Assembly: GCA_015068655.1 (NCBI GenBank)
Contig: SVKC01000001.1
Span: 1-64,000 of the forward strand
Direction of reading: 5' to 3'
From: Oscillospiraceae bacterium
GTDB lineage: Bacteria; Bacillota; Clostridia; Monoglobales; Monoglobaceae
DNA: 64,000 nt
The notes below the pieces were generated by a model. The model worked only from the letters and a program-made list of their open reading frames with translations, had not been told where the DNA came from and did no database searches. This document shows positions 1 through 8,195 of the stretch, piece by piece (the first letter of the stretch is position 1; the number at the start of each line of letters is the position of its first letter). The position numbers were made by a program, and so were the translations under genes.

Positions 1-742
1 CTTTCAAACCTTTTATTAAAGCAAGCTCCGGCTCATATACACTGTAATCATAAGTTCCGCTTACAGGATCGTATGCATCCCTACCGGAACTTGAATATGC
101 AAGTGATGTTATATCACTTTCTACCCACGCTCCCCACTTAACAGGGAACATTATACCGTACTGATTTTTGCTCTTATTGGTAAGCTTCTTTGCCGCCACA
201 CGCAATTCATCATAAGTTTTCGGTGGTTTTGCCTCTCCATTTTCGTCAACAATACCTGCAGCCTTGAACATATCCTTGTTATATATAAGACCTCTTGTCG
301 TGATACCGAATGGAAGAGCATATACTTTTCCTTTTACCTTATGTATATTTTCCTGCATATAAGGCTCATATTTAGCTATTGTTTCTTCCATGCCAGGCAG
401 TTGATCAAATGACAGTACCGCCTCTTTGTCTACAATATTTGTAGCATATCCTGCAAAGAACATTTCAGGAAGTTCACCTGACTGCAAAGCAATTTCAAGC
501 TGCTGATCATAACTTGAATCTGTCTTTGATTCCAACACCAATTTAACACCGAGGTCTTTTCCCTGTGAATCATTAAACTGCTTTACCTTTTCCTCCCAGA
601 ACGATTTTGAATGTCCTGAGTTCATCCACAATTTAACCTCTTTTGTGGAATCGCTTGCTGTCTGTTTGGAGCAAGCTCCAAAACTTAGCACCATTGCAGC
701 AGCAGAAAGTACTGCTATAATTTTTTTTGTTTTACTTTTCAT
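1..742 (-). CDS. Sugar ABC transporter substrate-binding lipoprotein, 5' part
   Basis: The minus strand reads from an ATG at 742 without a stop to the window edge, so only about 247 N-terminal residues are visible. The start MKSKTKKIIAVLSAAAM leads into a lipobox (FGAC), marking a lipoprotein exported and anchored outside the membrane. The region with LPEMFFAGYATN and KVYALPFGITTRGLIYNKD is typical of family 1 extracellular solute-binding proteins, which deliver sugars or oligosaccharides to an ABC importer. A ribosome binding site AAGGGAG lies just upstream. Permease genes would be expected further left but are not visible. Family assignment is secure; the ligand is unknown. Confidence 0.88.
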   Translation of the reverse strand, partial: MKSKTKKIIAVLSAAAMVLSFGACSKQTASDSTKEVKLWMNSGHSKSFWEEKVKQFNDSQGKDLGVKLVLESKTDSSYDQQLEIALQSGELPEMFFAGYATNIVDKEAVLSFDQLPGMEETIAKYEPYMQENIHKVKGKVYALPFGITTRGLIYNKDMFKAAGIVDENGEAKPPKTYDELRVAAKKLTNKSKNQYGIMFPVKWGAWVESDITSLAYSSSGRDAYDPVSGTYDYSVYEPELALIKGLK

Positions 743-798
743 ATTAAAAATCTCCCTTCTATTTAGTAGCTGCCTAAACATTACTATTACACATTTAC

Positions 799-827
799 AT
801 TATACCAAACAAACATATCAATGTCAC
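799..827 (-). promoter_or_regulatory. SigA-type promoter of the lipoprotein gene
   Basis: On the minus strand GTGACA (822-827) and TATAAT (799-804) are separated by 17 bases, with a TG one base before the -10 box. It sits 57 bases upstream of the ATG at 742, so it most likely drives the sugar-binding lipoprotein gene. Confidence 0.7.
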
Positions 828-922
828 GTTCAAAAATCCTAAACATGCTTTGTCCATCATTCTATTAAAAGATACAACCACAGAAATCCCCTTGTGTAGC
901 ATCCACACAAAAAGTGGGGCTG

Positions 923-1198
923 TTAAGGGTTGCCGCTATTACATCCAGCATAGCCTCTCGCAATAGCATCATCTCTTGTACAATTCATATAATCTTTATT
1001 ATGTTCGCTCATTTGTTTAACACTCCTGCAATCGGGATAGTGGAACTTTTTTGCGTTCTTATTTCCGATATACGATGTTTCAAGCGAAACATTTGTATCA
1101 GTTGTTGTTTCTTGTTTTTGTGGTGTTACAGCCGCAGAACTGCTGTAAGGAGCAGAACCGTCTTGCGCTTTACTTTCTCCTGTTGCATTTAAGTTCAT
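923..1198 (-). pseudogene. Degenerate Ada-type zinc-binding-like domain protein (fragment)
   Basis: A 91-residue frame whose second half (SYIGNKNAKKFHYPDC, then TRDDAIARGYAGCNSGNP) resembles the small C-terminal cysteine domain of secreted nuclease-like proteins. Those usually end in a C-x-x-C-x-P pair; here the second Cys is Gly (CNSGNP). No signal peptide precedes the domain, an in-frame TAG lies two codons before the ATG, and no good ribosome binding site is visible. It looks like the decayed 3' remnant of a longer secreted-protein gene. A very short functional protein cannot be excluded. Confidence 0.45.
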
Positions 1199-1215
1199 GG
1201 CAGCCTACAAACCTT

Positions 1216-1243
1216 AATCCGACAGTTCTTAAGTCGGATTTTT
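1216..1243 (+). terminator. Hairpin with plus-strand T-run, no gene upstream
   Basis: AATCCGAC (1216-1223) pairs with GTCGGATT (1233-1240) around a 9-base loop, followed by TTTT on the plus strand. It has the form of a plus-strand terminator, yet no plus-strand gene precedes it. It may be left over from a deleted gene. Confidence 0.45.
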
Positions 1244-1252
1244 ATTATTTAC

Positions 1253-1291
1253 AAAAGAAAAACACTACCGTATAGGATAAGAACGGTAGTG
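1253..1291 (-). terminator. Rho-independent terminator after the 1339-1722 frame
   Basis: CACTACCGT (1263-1271) and ACGGTAGTG (1283-1291) form a perfect 9-bp stem. On the minus strand the stem is followed by TTTTTCTTTT, so it would end transcription coming from the minus-strand frame at 1339-1722. Confidence 0.7.
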
Positions 1292-1338
1292 CTTTCGAGA
1301 GAGAAAGTTATATTGAAAAAGTTTATATATGAACAAGC

Positions 1339-1722
1339 TTACTCCACGTAGTTAAATACCTTTTTAAGAGTAAGGCTTAGTTGCATATCGGAATCAGCCG
1401 GCGATTGAAGCAAGTGCCATACAAAGGCTAACCGATGCTTATCAACCCCGTTTATTTTACGATTTAGTGTAGGATAACTGTATGTCTTTAAGAGTTCATC
1501 AATTCCTGCATTTATCTTGTCAATATTTTTATAATCTTTCAATGCTGTAATCAGACAATACAATCCCTTTTCAAATTCATTATAAATAACACCACGACTA
1601 AAAATTCTTTTGCAAGACATCTGATTAAAGACATCTTTGCCGCCACCACCGCAGACCGACACATATTTATTCAATTTATGTTCAACAGCTGTATCATGCA
1701 TTAACACCTTCAAAAAAGGCAT
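1339..1722 (-). CDS. Hypothetical protein, probably a 5'-truncated remnant
   Basis: A 127-residue frame from ATG 1722, ending VFNYVE and followed by a good terminator. I do not recognise a family. It is mixed charged and hydrophobic, with a glycine run (VCGGGGKDVF) near residue 28 and no signal peptide or membrane segment. An in-frame stop lies at 1741-1743 and no convincing ribosome binding site precedes the ATG. This fits the surviving 3' part of a longer gene, and the neighbouring stretch also looks like gene debris. Treat as uncertain coding. Confidence 0.35.
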   Translation of the reverse strand: MPFLKVLMHDTAVEHKLNKYVSVCGGGGKDVFNQMSCKRIFSRGVIYNEFEKGLYCLITALKDYKNIDKINAGIDELLKTYSYPTLNRKINGVDKHRLAFVWHLLQSPADSDMQLSLTLKKVFNYVE

Positions 1723-1743
1723 CAATTTTGATTTACCGCTTTA

Positions 1744-1953
1744 TAAAAATTGTATCGAATGAGAATAAAAAATCAACAGAACCGTAAACTCTTAATCATA
1801 GAAACAGTGCAGTATGGCGGGTTTCTTTGGCATGAGCTTCAAGGTTGAAGCACTTGACTCAATTCAAAACAAACCAGCAAGTCGAGACACATTCTATATG
1901 GGAATGAAAAAAGAACGATAATATAACAATTATACTAACAAAAAATATTCTCC
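1744..1953. other. Non-coding or decayed stretch
   Basis: No convincing gene. A 35-residue plus-strand frame (1814-1921, starting MAGFFGMSFKVEAL and ending YMGMKKER) is open between stops but has no ribosome binding site and no recognisable family. It may be a gene tail left by a deletion. Confidence 0.3.
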
Positions 1954-1994
1954 AAAAAGACAGAACCCCAGTCGGCAATGCACCGACTGGGGTT
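1954..1994 (-). terminator. Terminator of the oxidoreductase operon
   Basis: AACCCCAGTCGG (1964-1975) pairs perfectly with CCGACTGGGGTT (1983-1994) around a 7-base loop. On the minus strand it is followed by CTGTCTTTTT. It lies about 160 bases past the stop of the oxidoreductase gene at 2156 and would end that operon. Confidence 0.75.
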
Positions 1995-2087
1995 GACTAT
2001 CGCTAATCACTTTCTAAAACTATTATGTTTTAACTTTGTTTGTTATTTTGCATCTCTTATTGACGTCACAAACTGCTGTTTTGTTTT

Positions 2088-2135
2088 TTAAGTATATGCG
2101 CCAATTCCGCCGTCTACAACAATCACGTCATATTT
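2088..2135 (-). pseudogene. Possible SDR dehydrogenase C-terminal remnant
   Basis: The minus strand encodes KYDVIVVDGGIGAYT followed by a stop, with another in-frame stop just upstream at 2136-2138. A VDGG sequence close to the C-terminus is typical of short-chain dehydrogenases, so this may be the last codons of a deleted SDR gene. The match is only 15 residues and could be chance. Confidence 0.25.
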
Positions 2136-2155
2136 TTAACGTATAACGATTTCTA

Positions 2156-3244
2156 TCATTGGTTCTGCTCCAGCTCCTTGACGCTTATTTCTCTGCCAAG
2201 CTCTGCCGACTTGTAAAACATTTCTATTATACGTGATACATTGAGGGTTTCCTCAGGCTTGACTGTCAGTTCTGCCTCACCCTTCAATACTCTTCTCAGA
2301 TTATCTGCTATATACATATGTCCGGCAAAGGGTGTATCATAAAGACATTTTTCCGTTGTAATTGTCTCTTCACCGTTTTCATCAAAGAAAACCTTACACT
2401 CGGGAAGATATATTCCTCTTTTCTTGCCTATAAGCCGAATATCCGAGCTTTCCCGTATATTTGCCGCCCAGGCAACCTTGAACGCTACCTTTGCACCATT
2501 TTCAAAGGTAATCATACCACAGGAAAAGTCTTCAACATTCATTTCACCAGAGTCAAACTTGCGGGCATTGTCAACACTACCCGTCAAAGCACCGCTTCCT
2601 TTCAGCGAACCAATTTCACTTTTGTGATTCTGCATTGCCGTAGCCGTTACACTTTTTACTTTCGGATTTCCCATAAGCCACACCAAGGCATCAAGCATAT
2701 GCACACCAATATCCACAAAGGCACCACCGCAGCTTATTTCCTTCATATGAAAGGTCCCCCAAGTTGGTATACCGCGTCTGCGTATACGTGCAATCTCACC
2801 ATAATATATATCATCAATACAATTTTCGTCTATATATTTCTTTGCCGCCAATCTATCAGGAGTAAAGCGCATACTTTGACATGCCATAAGAAATTTATTG
2901 TTCTTTTTTGCACATTCAAACATTTCAATTGCATCAGTATATTTGAAAGCAAGAGGTTTTTCGCAAAGAACATTTGTTCCCATATTCAGCGCCATAAGCG
3001 TATATTCCTTGTGAAAACAATTAGGTACACATACCGAAACAATATCCGGTTTCAATTCCTCCAGCATTCGCTTTGCATCAGTATAGTATTTTGAAATCCC
3101 GTGCCTGTTTGCGGTATCCTTTGCCGTTTTTTCGTTTATATCACAAACACCGACAATTTCAAAATCCTCGCAGAAGTTTTTGTATGCAGGAATATGTGCG
3201 GAATTGGCAATCATACCACAGCTTATTATACAAACCTTGAACAC
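2156..3244 (-). CDS. Gfo/Idh/MocA family NAD(P)-dependent sugar oxidoreductase
   Basis: A 362-residue protein of normal family length. The N-terminal Rossmann fold starts MFKVCIISCGMIAN, with Asp35 (VGVCD) suited to bind the NAD ribose. The catalytic CEKPLA motif lies at 94-99, with Lys96 the expected hydride-transfer lysine. The second domain carries GGAFVDIGVHMLD (173-185) with the usual Asp178 and His182. Family members oxidise or reduce a secondary hydroxyl of sugars, inositols or sugar acids. It is last in an operon, overlapping the isomerase-like gene by one base, and is followed by a strong terminator. Substrate not determinable from sequence. Confidence 0.9.
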   Translation of the reverse strand: MFKVCIISCGMIANSAHIPAYKNFCEDFEIVGVCDINEKTAKDTANRHGISKYYTDAKRMLEELKPDIVSVCVPNCFHKEYTLMALNMGTNVLCEKPLAFKYTDAIEMFECAKKNNKFLMACQSMRFTPDRLAAKKYIDENCIDDIYYGEIARIRRRGIPTWGTFHMKEISCGGAFVDIGVHMLDALVWLMGNPKVKSVTATAMQNHKSEIGSLKGSGALTGSVDNARKFDSGEMNVEDFSCGMITFENGAKVAFKVAWAANIRESSDIRLIGKKRGIYLPECKVFFDENGEETITTEKCLYDTPFAGHMYIADNLRRVLKGEAELTVKPEETLNVSRIIEMFYKSAELGREISVKELEQNQ

Positions 3245-3996
3245 TACTCCACCTCCCTCAGAAAATCAAGAGTTTCACCATCATTTTTTGTAGCTATATA
3301 CTCAAGCCCTATGTATCCGTTGTATGGGAGCTTGCTGATTCCCTTCAATATCTCAACATAATCAACCTTTCCCGTTCCCGGCTCATGTCGTCCGGGTGCA
3401 TCTGCTACATGAAAATGTCCTATAAGAGAAATGTTTTCCCTTATTTCTTCCATATCAAAATCATCCATCATATTTTGATGGTACATATCATAAAGCATTT
3501 TTATATTCGGGCTGTTTATCTTTTTCAGGGTTTCAAGGAGTGGTGTTGCATAGGGCATAGAATACCCCACTCTGTCAATATTGTTAAGTGGCTCTATGAC
3601 CAGCGTTACATTATTTTCCTCTACTATCGGCTTTGCCGCGTTGAGGCATTTCAAAACATTTTCTTCGCTATACTCCTTATGCTCGCCTATTAAAACTATC
3701 ATAGCTTTTGCACCAAGCTTTTTGTATACAGGAATACTCTCGGAAAGAGCTCTTAAAAATTCTTCCTCCCGTCCGTCATTCAGAATACCTCTTGACAAAT
3801 CGTATGACAGTTTTTCATCGCTACTATCAATATTGAATACCGATACCTTCATTTCGCTGTTTATGATTTTTTCAATATCCTTGTCAGACCATTTCCAGAA
3901 TTCAATCGTGTCAATACCGCTTTTTTTTACTTCCCCAAAACGGTCATAAAAATCACAATATGAAAACATCATATCAATGCAAACACTTAGTTTCAT
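3244..3996 (-). CDS. Hydroxypyruvate isomerase-like sugar isomerase/epimerase
   Basis: A TIM-barrel isomerase of the xylose-isomerase-like superfamily, 250 residues from ATG 3996. That start has GGAG about ten bases upstream; an upstream ATG at 4017 would add seven residues and overlap the preceding stop. The motif HFHVADAPGRHEPGTG is characteristic of the hydroxypyruvate isomerase branch. VIEPLNN, YDMYHQ and GLEY supply the acidic and histidine metal and catalytic residues. Flanked by two Gfo/Idh/MocA enzymes in one operon, it probably interconverts an aldose/ketose or 2-keto intermediate of the same pathway rather than hydroxypyruvate itself. Confidence 0.82.
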   Translation of the reverse strand: MKLSVCIDMMFSYCDFYDRFGEVKKSGIDTIEFWKWSDKDIEKIINSEMKVSVFNIDSSDEKLSYDLSRGILNDGREEEFLRALSESIPVYKKLGAKAMIVLIGEHKEYSEENVLKCLNAAKPIVEENNVTLVIEPLNNIDRVGYSMPYATPLLETLKKINSPNIKMLYDMYHQNMMDDFDMEEIRENISLIGHFHVADAPGRHEPGTGKVDYVEILKGISKLPYNGYIGLEYIATKNDGETLDFLREVE

Positions 3997-4016
3997 AGCT
4001 TTCTTCTCCATATTCA

Positions 4017-5321
4017 TTACAAATTCATATAATCATGTGCGTCAACATCATAGAACTTGCTCATATCATCATAATTATCCTTGAATTCATATGTTATCAT
4101 TTCCCAATCCTTTGGTGCACTACCAAGGTCGGGAATATCCATCAACTCTCCGCCCCTGAGTGCAGATTCATGAGCAATAAGTCCGGGAATCATATATCTT
4201 GCTGACTCCCATGCATTGTTGGGTGGCAGTTTTCCGCTCACAACCGCTCTAACGAAATCATCAACAAGGAACGGATGGCTGCTCATATGATTACCTTTAG
4301 TTATGTTTTGCAGTGTCTTGGGTAGTCTTTCTTTGTTCTGAATGGGTGCAAAGCCTGCTATATATTTTGTTGAAATTGGGTCTTTGGTCATATCTATTTT
4401 CCCATTTCTCAAATCCTCATTGTATTCATAAGTGTTTACCAGATGTCCCACGTTTTCAAGATAAGGCTCTTCACCGCTTGAAATTCCCCTCTGGAATGTA
4501 TGTGTTGTAACCGAACATTCATAAGCCCCCTTGTCGCCATACATACAAGTAATGTAAGATGAAGGCTTGTTTATACCTACACGGCGGAATTCATTTATAC
4601 GGGCCACGCCTCCACCCGACATCTGGAAAATGGCTGTTTCATTGCTGAAAGGATTGGACCAGTTGTTCTTGTCCTCGCCATAAATATTATCCGAATGATT
4701 GTCTCTGTAACCCATACATGATACTTTGAGAGCGCGTTCATCAATAGCTGAAAAAAGCATTGATATAGAATGTGTAGGATAAAACATAGGCGGTATACCC
4801 GCAACTCTCCGCCAATTTAATCCACCGGAACGTGAAAAATCACTGTACATTTCGCAAATGTCATGATAGTACTGGGATTCGCCATAAACAAACTTACCCA
4901 TATCACCGCTGCGGTATTTCTCACGGCAGTATATTGCACAAGGATAATAATAGCAAGTCTCCCCCATCATATAGATTAGCCTTGTCTTCTCTGCAATTTC
5001 CGTAATCTCCTGAATTTCCTCCAAAGTACAACCAATAGGAACAGCACTGAACACATTCTTGCCGGCTTTCATTGCCTCCACAGCCATAGGACCATGGAGC
5101 TGACGCTGAACAAATATTCCTATACTGTCCACATCAGGAGCCTCTTTCAAAAGCTCATCAAAGGACAAAAATCCTCTTTTGAGGTTGTGTCTCTCCATAC
5201 ATTTTCTTACTCGTTCTGCGTTCAAATCCGCAATAACTACCTCTTCAACATCTGGATGCATATTGAATAATCTGATAAAATCATCGGAAAAAGCTCCTGC
5301 ACCAACAATTCCTACTTTCAT
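4017..5321 (-). CDS. Gfo/Idh/MocA-like oxidoreductase lacking the catalytic lysine motif
   Basis: Starting at ATG 5321 (MKVGIVGAGAF) the protein is 434 residues; an in-frame extension to 5420 runs into the divergent promoter region and is unlikely. The Rossmann glycine motif GAGAF is at 7-11. Where the family usually has E-K-P the sequence reads FSAVPIG (91-97), so the catalytic lysine is replaced by valine. A C-terminal domain of substrate-binding type follows (FYPTHSISML, INEFRRVG). First gene of the operon with the isomerase and the second oxidoreductase, divergent from an AraC gene. It may use other catalytic residues or have a non-redox role. Confidence 0.82.
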   Translation of the reverse strand: MKVGIVGAGAFSDDFIRLFNMHPDVEEVVIADLNAERVRKCMERHNLKRGFLSFDELLKEAPDVDSIGIFVQRQLHGPMAVEAMKAGKNVFSAVPIGCTLEEIQEITEIAEKTRLIYMMGETCYYYPCAIYCREKYRSGDMGKFVYGESQYYHDICEMYSDFSRSGGLNWRRVAGIPPMFYPTHSISMLFSAIDERALKVSCMGYRDNHSDNIYGEDKNNWSNPFSNETAIFQMSGGGVARINEFRRVGINKPSSYITCMYGDKGAYECSVTTHTFQRGISSGEEPYLENVGHLVNTYEYNEDLRNGKIDMTKDPISTKYIAGFAPIQNKERLPKTLQNITKGNHMSSHPFLVDDFVRAVVSGKLPPNNAWESARYMIPGLIAHESALRGGELMDIPDLGSAPKDWEMITYEFKDNYDDMSKFYDVDAHDYMNL

Positions 5322-5354
5322 AACCCTTTCATAACCTCCAATAGTTTTTTTGTT

Positions 5355-5363
5355 ATTATAACA
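5355..5363 (-). promoter_or_regulatory. Extended -10 promoter of the oxidoreductase operon
   Basis: On the minus strand TGTTATAAT (5363-5355) is a perfect extended -10 box 34 bases upstream of ATG 5321. No good -35 box is visible, which fits a promoter needing activation, perhaps by the divergent AraC protein. Confidence 0.5.
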
Positions 5364-5383
5364 TAACAATATTGAAATTCCTA

Positions 5384-5412
5384 TTGATAAAATGATAATT
5401 TTATTGTATAAT
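5384..5412 (+). promoter_or_regulatory. SigA-type promoter of the AraC regulator gene
   Basis: TTGATA (5384-5389) and TATAAT (5407-5412) are separated by exactly 17 bases. Transcription would start near 5419, just before the ribosome binding site AAGGTGGTG and the ATG at 5436. Confidence 0.75.
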
Positions 5413-5435
5413 ATGCGCATAAGGTGGTGAAAAAA

Positions 5436-6245
5436 ATGAACAAACCCTTTAATATAAAATTTTCCGATTTGCCCGAAAACAAGCTTAACACTTTCGGAGT
5501 TTTCACAGGACAGGTTTCAGTACCCGACTATTATATCTGTCGCGAAAACGAAAGAATATACAGCCGTTTTTTCTATGTTCTTCAAGGCGAAATTGTATTC
5601 AATAAGGGAACGGATGACATGGTTTCTGCCCCCGCAGGCTCTGTGGTTTACCTTCCAAACAACATTACCTATCATTCGGAATGGCTTGCTCCCCAAGAGG
5701 GAAAGTATATCGCCTTTCACTTCACGCTGGACGATCTTTCTTTGAATCTTCCTCAGTATATCTGCATTGCCGTCAAGGACAAAAACGGTGTATATCTGGA
5801 AATGTTTCAAAACGCTTACGAAATATGGAAAAACGGTGCACCCGGATGCAAACTTGAACTTCTTTCAGAGTTGTACAAAATACTCAACACTATGTTTCTG
5901 GATTCTGTGCGCAGAGAGCTAAAAACCAAACACCATACCATCTATCACGGAATTATTTATCTGGAAAATCACTACCTTGATGAAATCAGCGTTCAGGAGC
6001 TTGCATCAATGTGTAATATAAGTGAAAGCACCTTTCGTCGTTTGTTTCGGGAATACAAAAAAATGTCACCTGTGACCTACAAAAACTATTTGAGAATAAG
6101 AAGAGCCAGAGAACTTCTGCTGACGGGCGAATATAATGTTACCGAAGCTGCCGAAGCCGTAAACCTTTCTGATTTGTGCTACTTCTGCAAGCTTTTCAAG
6201 CGTTTTCTAGGTTGCAGACCAAAGGAATTGCTTGAACATATATAG
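5436..6245 (+). CDS. AraC family transcriptional regulator
   Basis: A 269-residue regulator starting at ATG 5436 behind AAGGTGGTGA. The N-terminal half is a cupin-type sensor (FYVLQGEIVFNKG, SVVYLPNNITYHSEW). The C-terminal 100 residues hold two helix-turn-helix motifs: VQELASMCNISESTFRRLF, then NVTEAAEAVNLSDLCYF followed by RPKELL. Such proteins sense a sugar and activate nearby catabolic genes. It is divergent from the oxidoreductase/isomerase operon, its most likely target, and ends at a bidirectional terminator shared with the glycosidase operon. Confidence 0.92.
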   Translation: MNKPFNIKFSDLPENKLNTFGVFTGQVSVPDYYICRENERIYSRFFYVLQGEIVFNKGTDDMVSAPAGSVVYLPNNITYHSEWLAPQEGKYIAFHFTLDDLSLNLPQYICIAVKDKNGVYLEMFQNAYEIWKNGAPGCKLELLSELYKILNTMFLDSVRRELKTKHHTIYHGIIYLENHYLDEISVQELASMCNISESTFRRLFREYKKMSPVTYKNYLRIRRARELLLTGEYNVTEAAEAVNLSDLCYFCKLFKRFLGCRPKELLEHI

Positions 6246-6250
6246 GCAGA

Positions 6251-6284
6251 AAAACACCGTCGCAGGAAGCTGCGGCGGTGTTTT
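6251..6284. terminator. Bidirectional terminator between convergent genes
   Basis: AAAACACCGTCGCA (6251-6264) pairs with TGCGGCGGTGTTTT (6271-6284) around the loop GGAAGC, with one G-T pair. Because the arms begin in A and end in T, it works in both directions for the AraC gene and the convergent glycosidase operon. Confidence 0.85.
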
Positions 6285-6297
6285 GATTATACTTGCG

Positions 6298-8172
6298 TTA
6301 TCCTTTTTTGAATTTGATTACACAAGCATCAAAGGGTTCAACCGATTCTTCATTTCCTTTGTATATTTTTTTCATCTTGTAGCCATCTTTCACCTTTAAG
6401 TCCAAGTTTTGTTTCTCCTCTGAGTGGTTGATAATAACCGCATAACAATCATCTTTCTCCCAATGATTTGTTATGCACAAGTATGGATTTTTTGATGTTA
6501 CGATATGGTCTTTTTTGCACGCCCTCAACAGCTCATCATAAATCAAATATGCTGAATCCGAAAATGCATCAAAACCATCCATCTTGTCTTTTTCCAAAGG
6601 AGCATTCAGGAAATATACCTTTCCTTTTCCGTAAGAATGAGCCGACAGAACAACATTTCCAACCTTGTCATAAGACAACACCTCTGCACCTGCCGCCCGT
6701 GTCTCGTACCTCCTGGAGGTTTTAACTTTGTAATCAACGCCCTTGAAGTTGAACTCTATCGTTTCGGGAGTGTTGGCAGAATCAACAATTTCCACGCCCA
6801 CAAAGTCCTTAAACCCCTGTATAAAAGCACTGTTGTTTGACATATAAAGTACAGCACCATTCTTCACCTTGTCACGAAGTTCATAGAACTTCAAAGTTGG
6901 ATAATCCCTTGCTATACAAGGCAAAATATAGGTTTCAGCATCAGGCAATTCATCATTGCAATAGGCAAATTTAATATTGATTTTTGCCTGCTTCGCCAGA
7001 ATATACGCAGAAAACGCAACTCCCCAGCTGTCCCATTGCTCATAACCGCAAGGAATAATACAAACCGCATCGATTATTGCCGAAGGAAGCCTGAAATCAA
7101 GAGACTTCAAGAACTTCGAAAAATCCTTCATTTTTTTCAGGTATGCCTTTGGCTTTCTGTCAGCAGAAATCATCCCCAGCTCAACCTCAAGCATCTGCCA
7201 CGTGTATGGCGGTGTTTTCAGCTCATTTTGTTCGTTTGCACACCACCACAGCAAGCCCATATTTCCGTTCGCCCAATTCGAATAGAGATTCACATTCATA
7301 TAATCCGCCGCAGTCTCATCATTACAGAGAGAGTTTCCCAAAGTTCCTATTTCCTCCACAAAACACGGCTTTTTTGAAAGATCCCCGTAATACCTTGTCT
7401 CCGCTGTGCCATGAAGGGTGGCACGTATAGATTTGAAATAATCGTTTGAGGAATGAGGATGAAAAAGAGTGTATGGATGGGTTGTCATTATGTCAAGATT
7501 TTCGGCATGTTCCTGCAAATTCCACGCCGTTTTTGTTCTGTCAGGTCCAAGACTTGCCATCCCCGAAATTACAGGTCTTGTGCTGTCCGCCGCCTTAATT
7601 GCATTTGTTATGATATAAGTCCAGTTTGTACTCACATCACAAGGCTCAACACCATCAACAAGCGGAATTTGCGACAAGCAGTTACATTCGTTACCCAGAT
7701 TCCACGCATATATATTTTCCTTTGCCTTGAATCTTGACACAAAGCCCTTGATGAATTTCTGTTCAAACATCAGCGCAACAGGGTCTGTAAACAAATTCTT
7801 GTCATTCAGTGCCTCCGGTATAAAAATTCTACCGCTCATCCAACCTGTTATCAGACCCACAATCAGCTTCATATTATATTCACGGCAAATATCGCAAAAC
7901 TTGTCAAACCTGTCCATCATATCAGTATCAAGATAATACGGATTGTCCGGTAGCTTGTCCTTGTTCACGCGGTATTCCTTGAACACCCCTGCCCAGCCGT
8001 ACATTTTCACCACCGGCTGAAAGTCTCTCCAAATTGGAAAAACACGCAAGTATTCAACACCGTTTTCCGACAATATAGCTAAATCCTCACGGATTGCGGC
8101 TTCGTCAAAATCTATCCACATCTCGGTTCCCGCATTGGATGCCCAGTAATTGCAGCCTAACATAAACTCCAT
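6298..8172 (-). CDS. Clan GH-A (GH5/GH42-like) glycoside hydrolase
   Basis: A 624-residue cytoplasmic protein without signal peptide. Residues 1 to about 350 form a (beta/alpha)8 barrel: YAWNLGNECNC places the acid/base Glu162 after Asn161, and PCFVEEIGTLG places a nucleophile candidate at Glu274. The rest resembles the trimerisation-like and C-terminal beta domains of GH42-type galactosidases (GYEQWDSWGVAFSAY, YGKGKVYFLNAPLE). Clan members act on beta-mannosides, beta-galactosides or beta-glucosides; which one is not clear here. It is the last of four glycosidase genes, with AAAGGAGGAG before the ATG. A cellulase-like label would overstate what is known. Confidence 0.82.
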   Translation of the reverse strand: MEFMLGCNYWASNAGTEMWIDFDEAAIREDLAILSENGVEYLRVFPIWRDFQPVVKMYGWAGVFKEYRVNKDKLPDNPYYLDTDMMDRFDKFCDICREYNMKLIVGLITGWMSGRIFIPEALNDKNLFTDPVALMFEQKFIKGFVSRFKAKENIYAWNLGNECNCLSQIPLVDGVEPCDVSTNWTYIITNAIKAADSTRPVISGMASLGPDRTKTAWNLQEHAENLDIMTTHPYTLFHPHSSNDYFKSIRATLHGTAETRYYGDLSKKPCFVEEIGTLGNSLCNDETAADYMNVNLYSNWANGNMGLLWWCANEQNELKTPPYTWQMLEVELGMISADRKPKAYLKKMKDFSKFLKSLDFRLPSAIIDAVCIIPCGYEQWDSWGVAFSAYILAKQAKINIKFAYCNDELPDAETYILPCIARDYPTLKFYELRDKVKNGAVLYMSNNSAFIQGFKDFVGVEIVDSANTPETIEFNFKGVDYKVKTSRRYETRAAGAEVLSYDKVGNVVLSAHSYGKGKVYFLNAPLEKDKMDGFDAFSDSAYLIYDELLRACKKDHIVTSKNPYLCITNHWEKDDCYAVIINHSEEKQNLDLKVKDGYKMKKIYKGNEESVEPFDACVIKFKKG

Positions 8173-8195
8173 AAATAACTCCTCCTTTCAACCAC

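Noticed and set aside
2318-3094. Long plus-strand frame (258 codons) opposite the oxidoreductase gene
   Set aside because: It is antisense to a clear Gfo/Idh/MocA gene, has no family match, and is rich in Cys, His and Phe as expected for a shadow frame.
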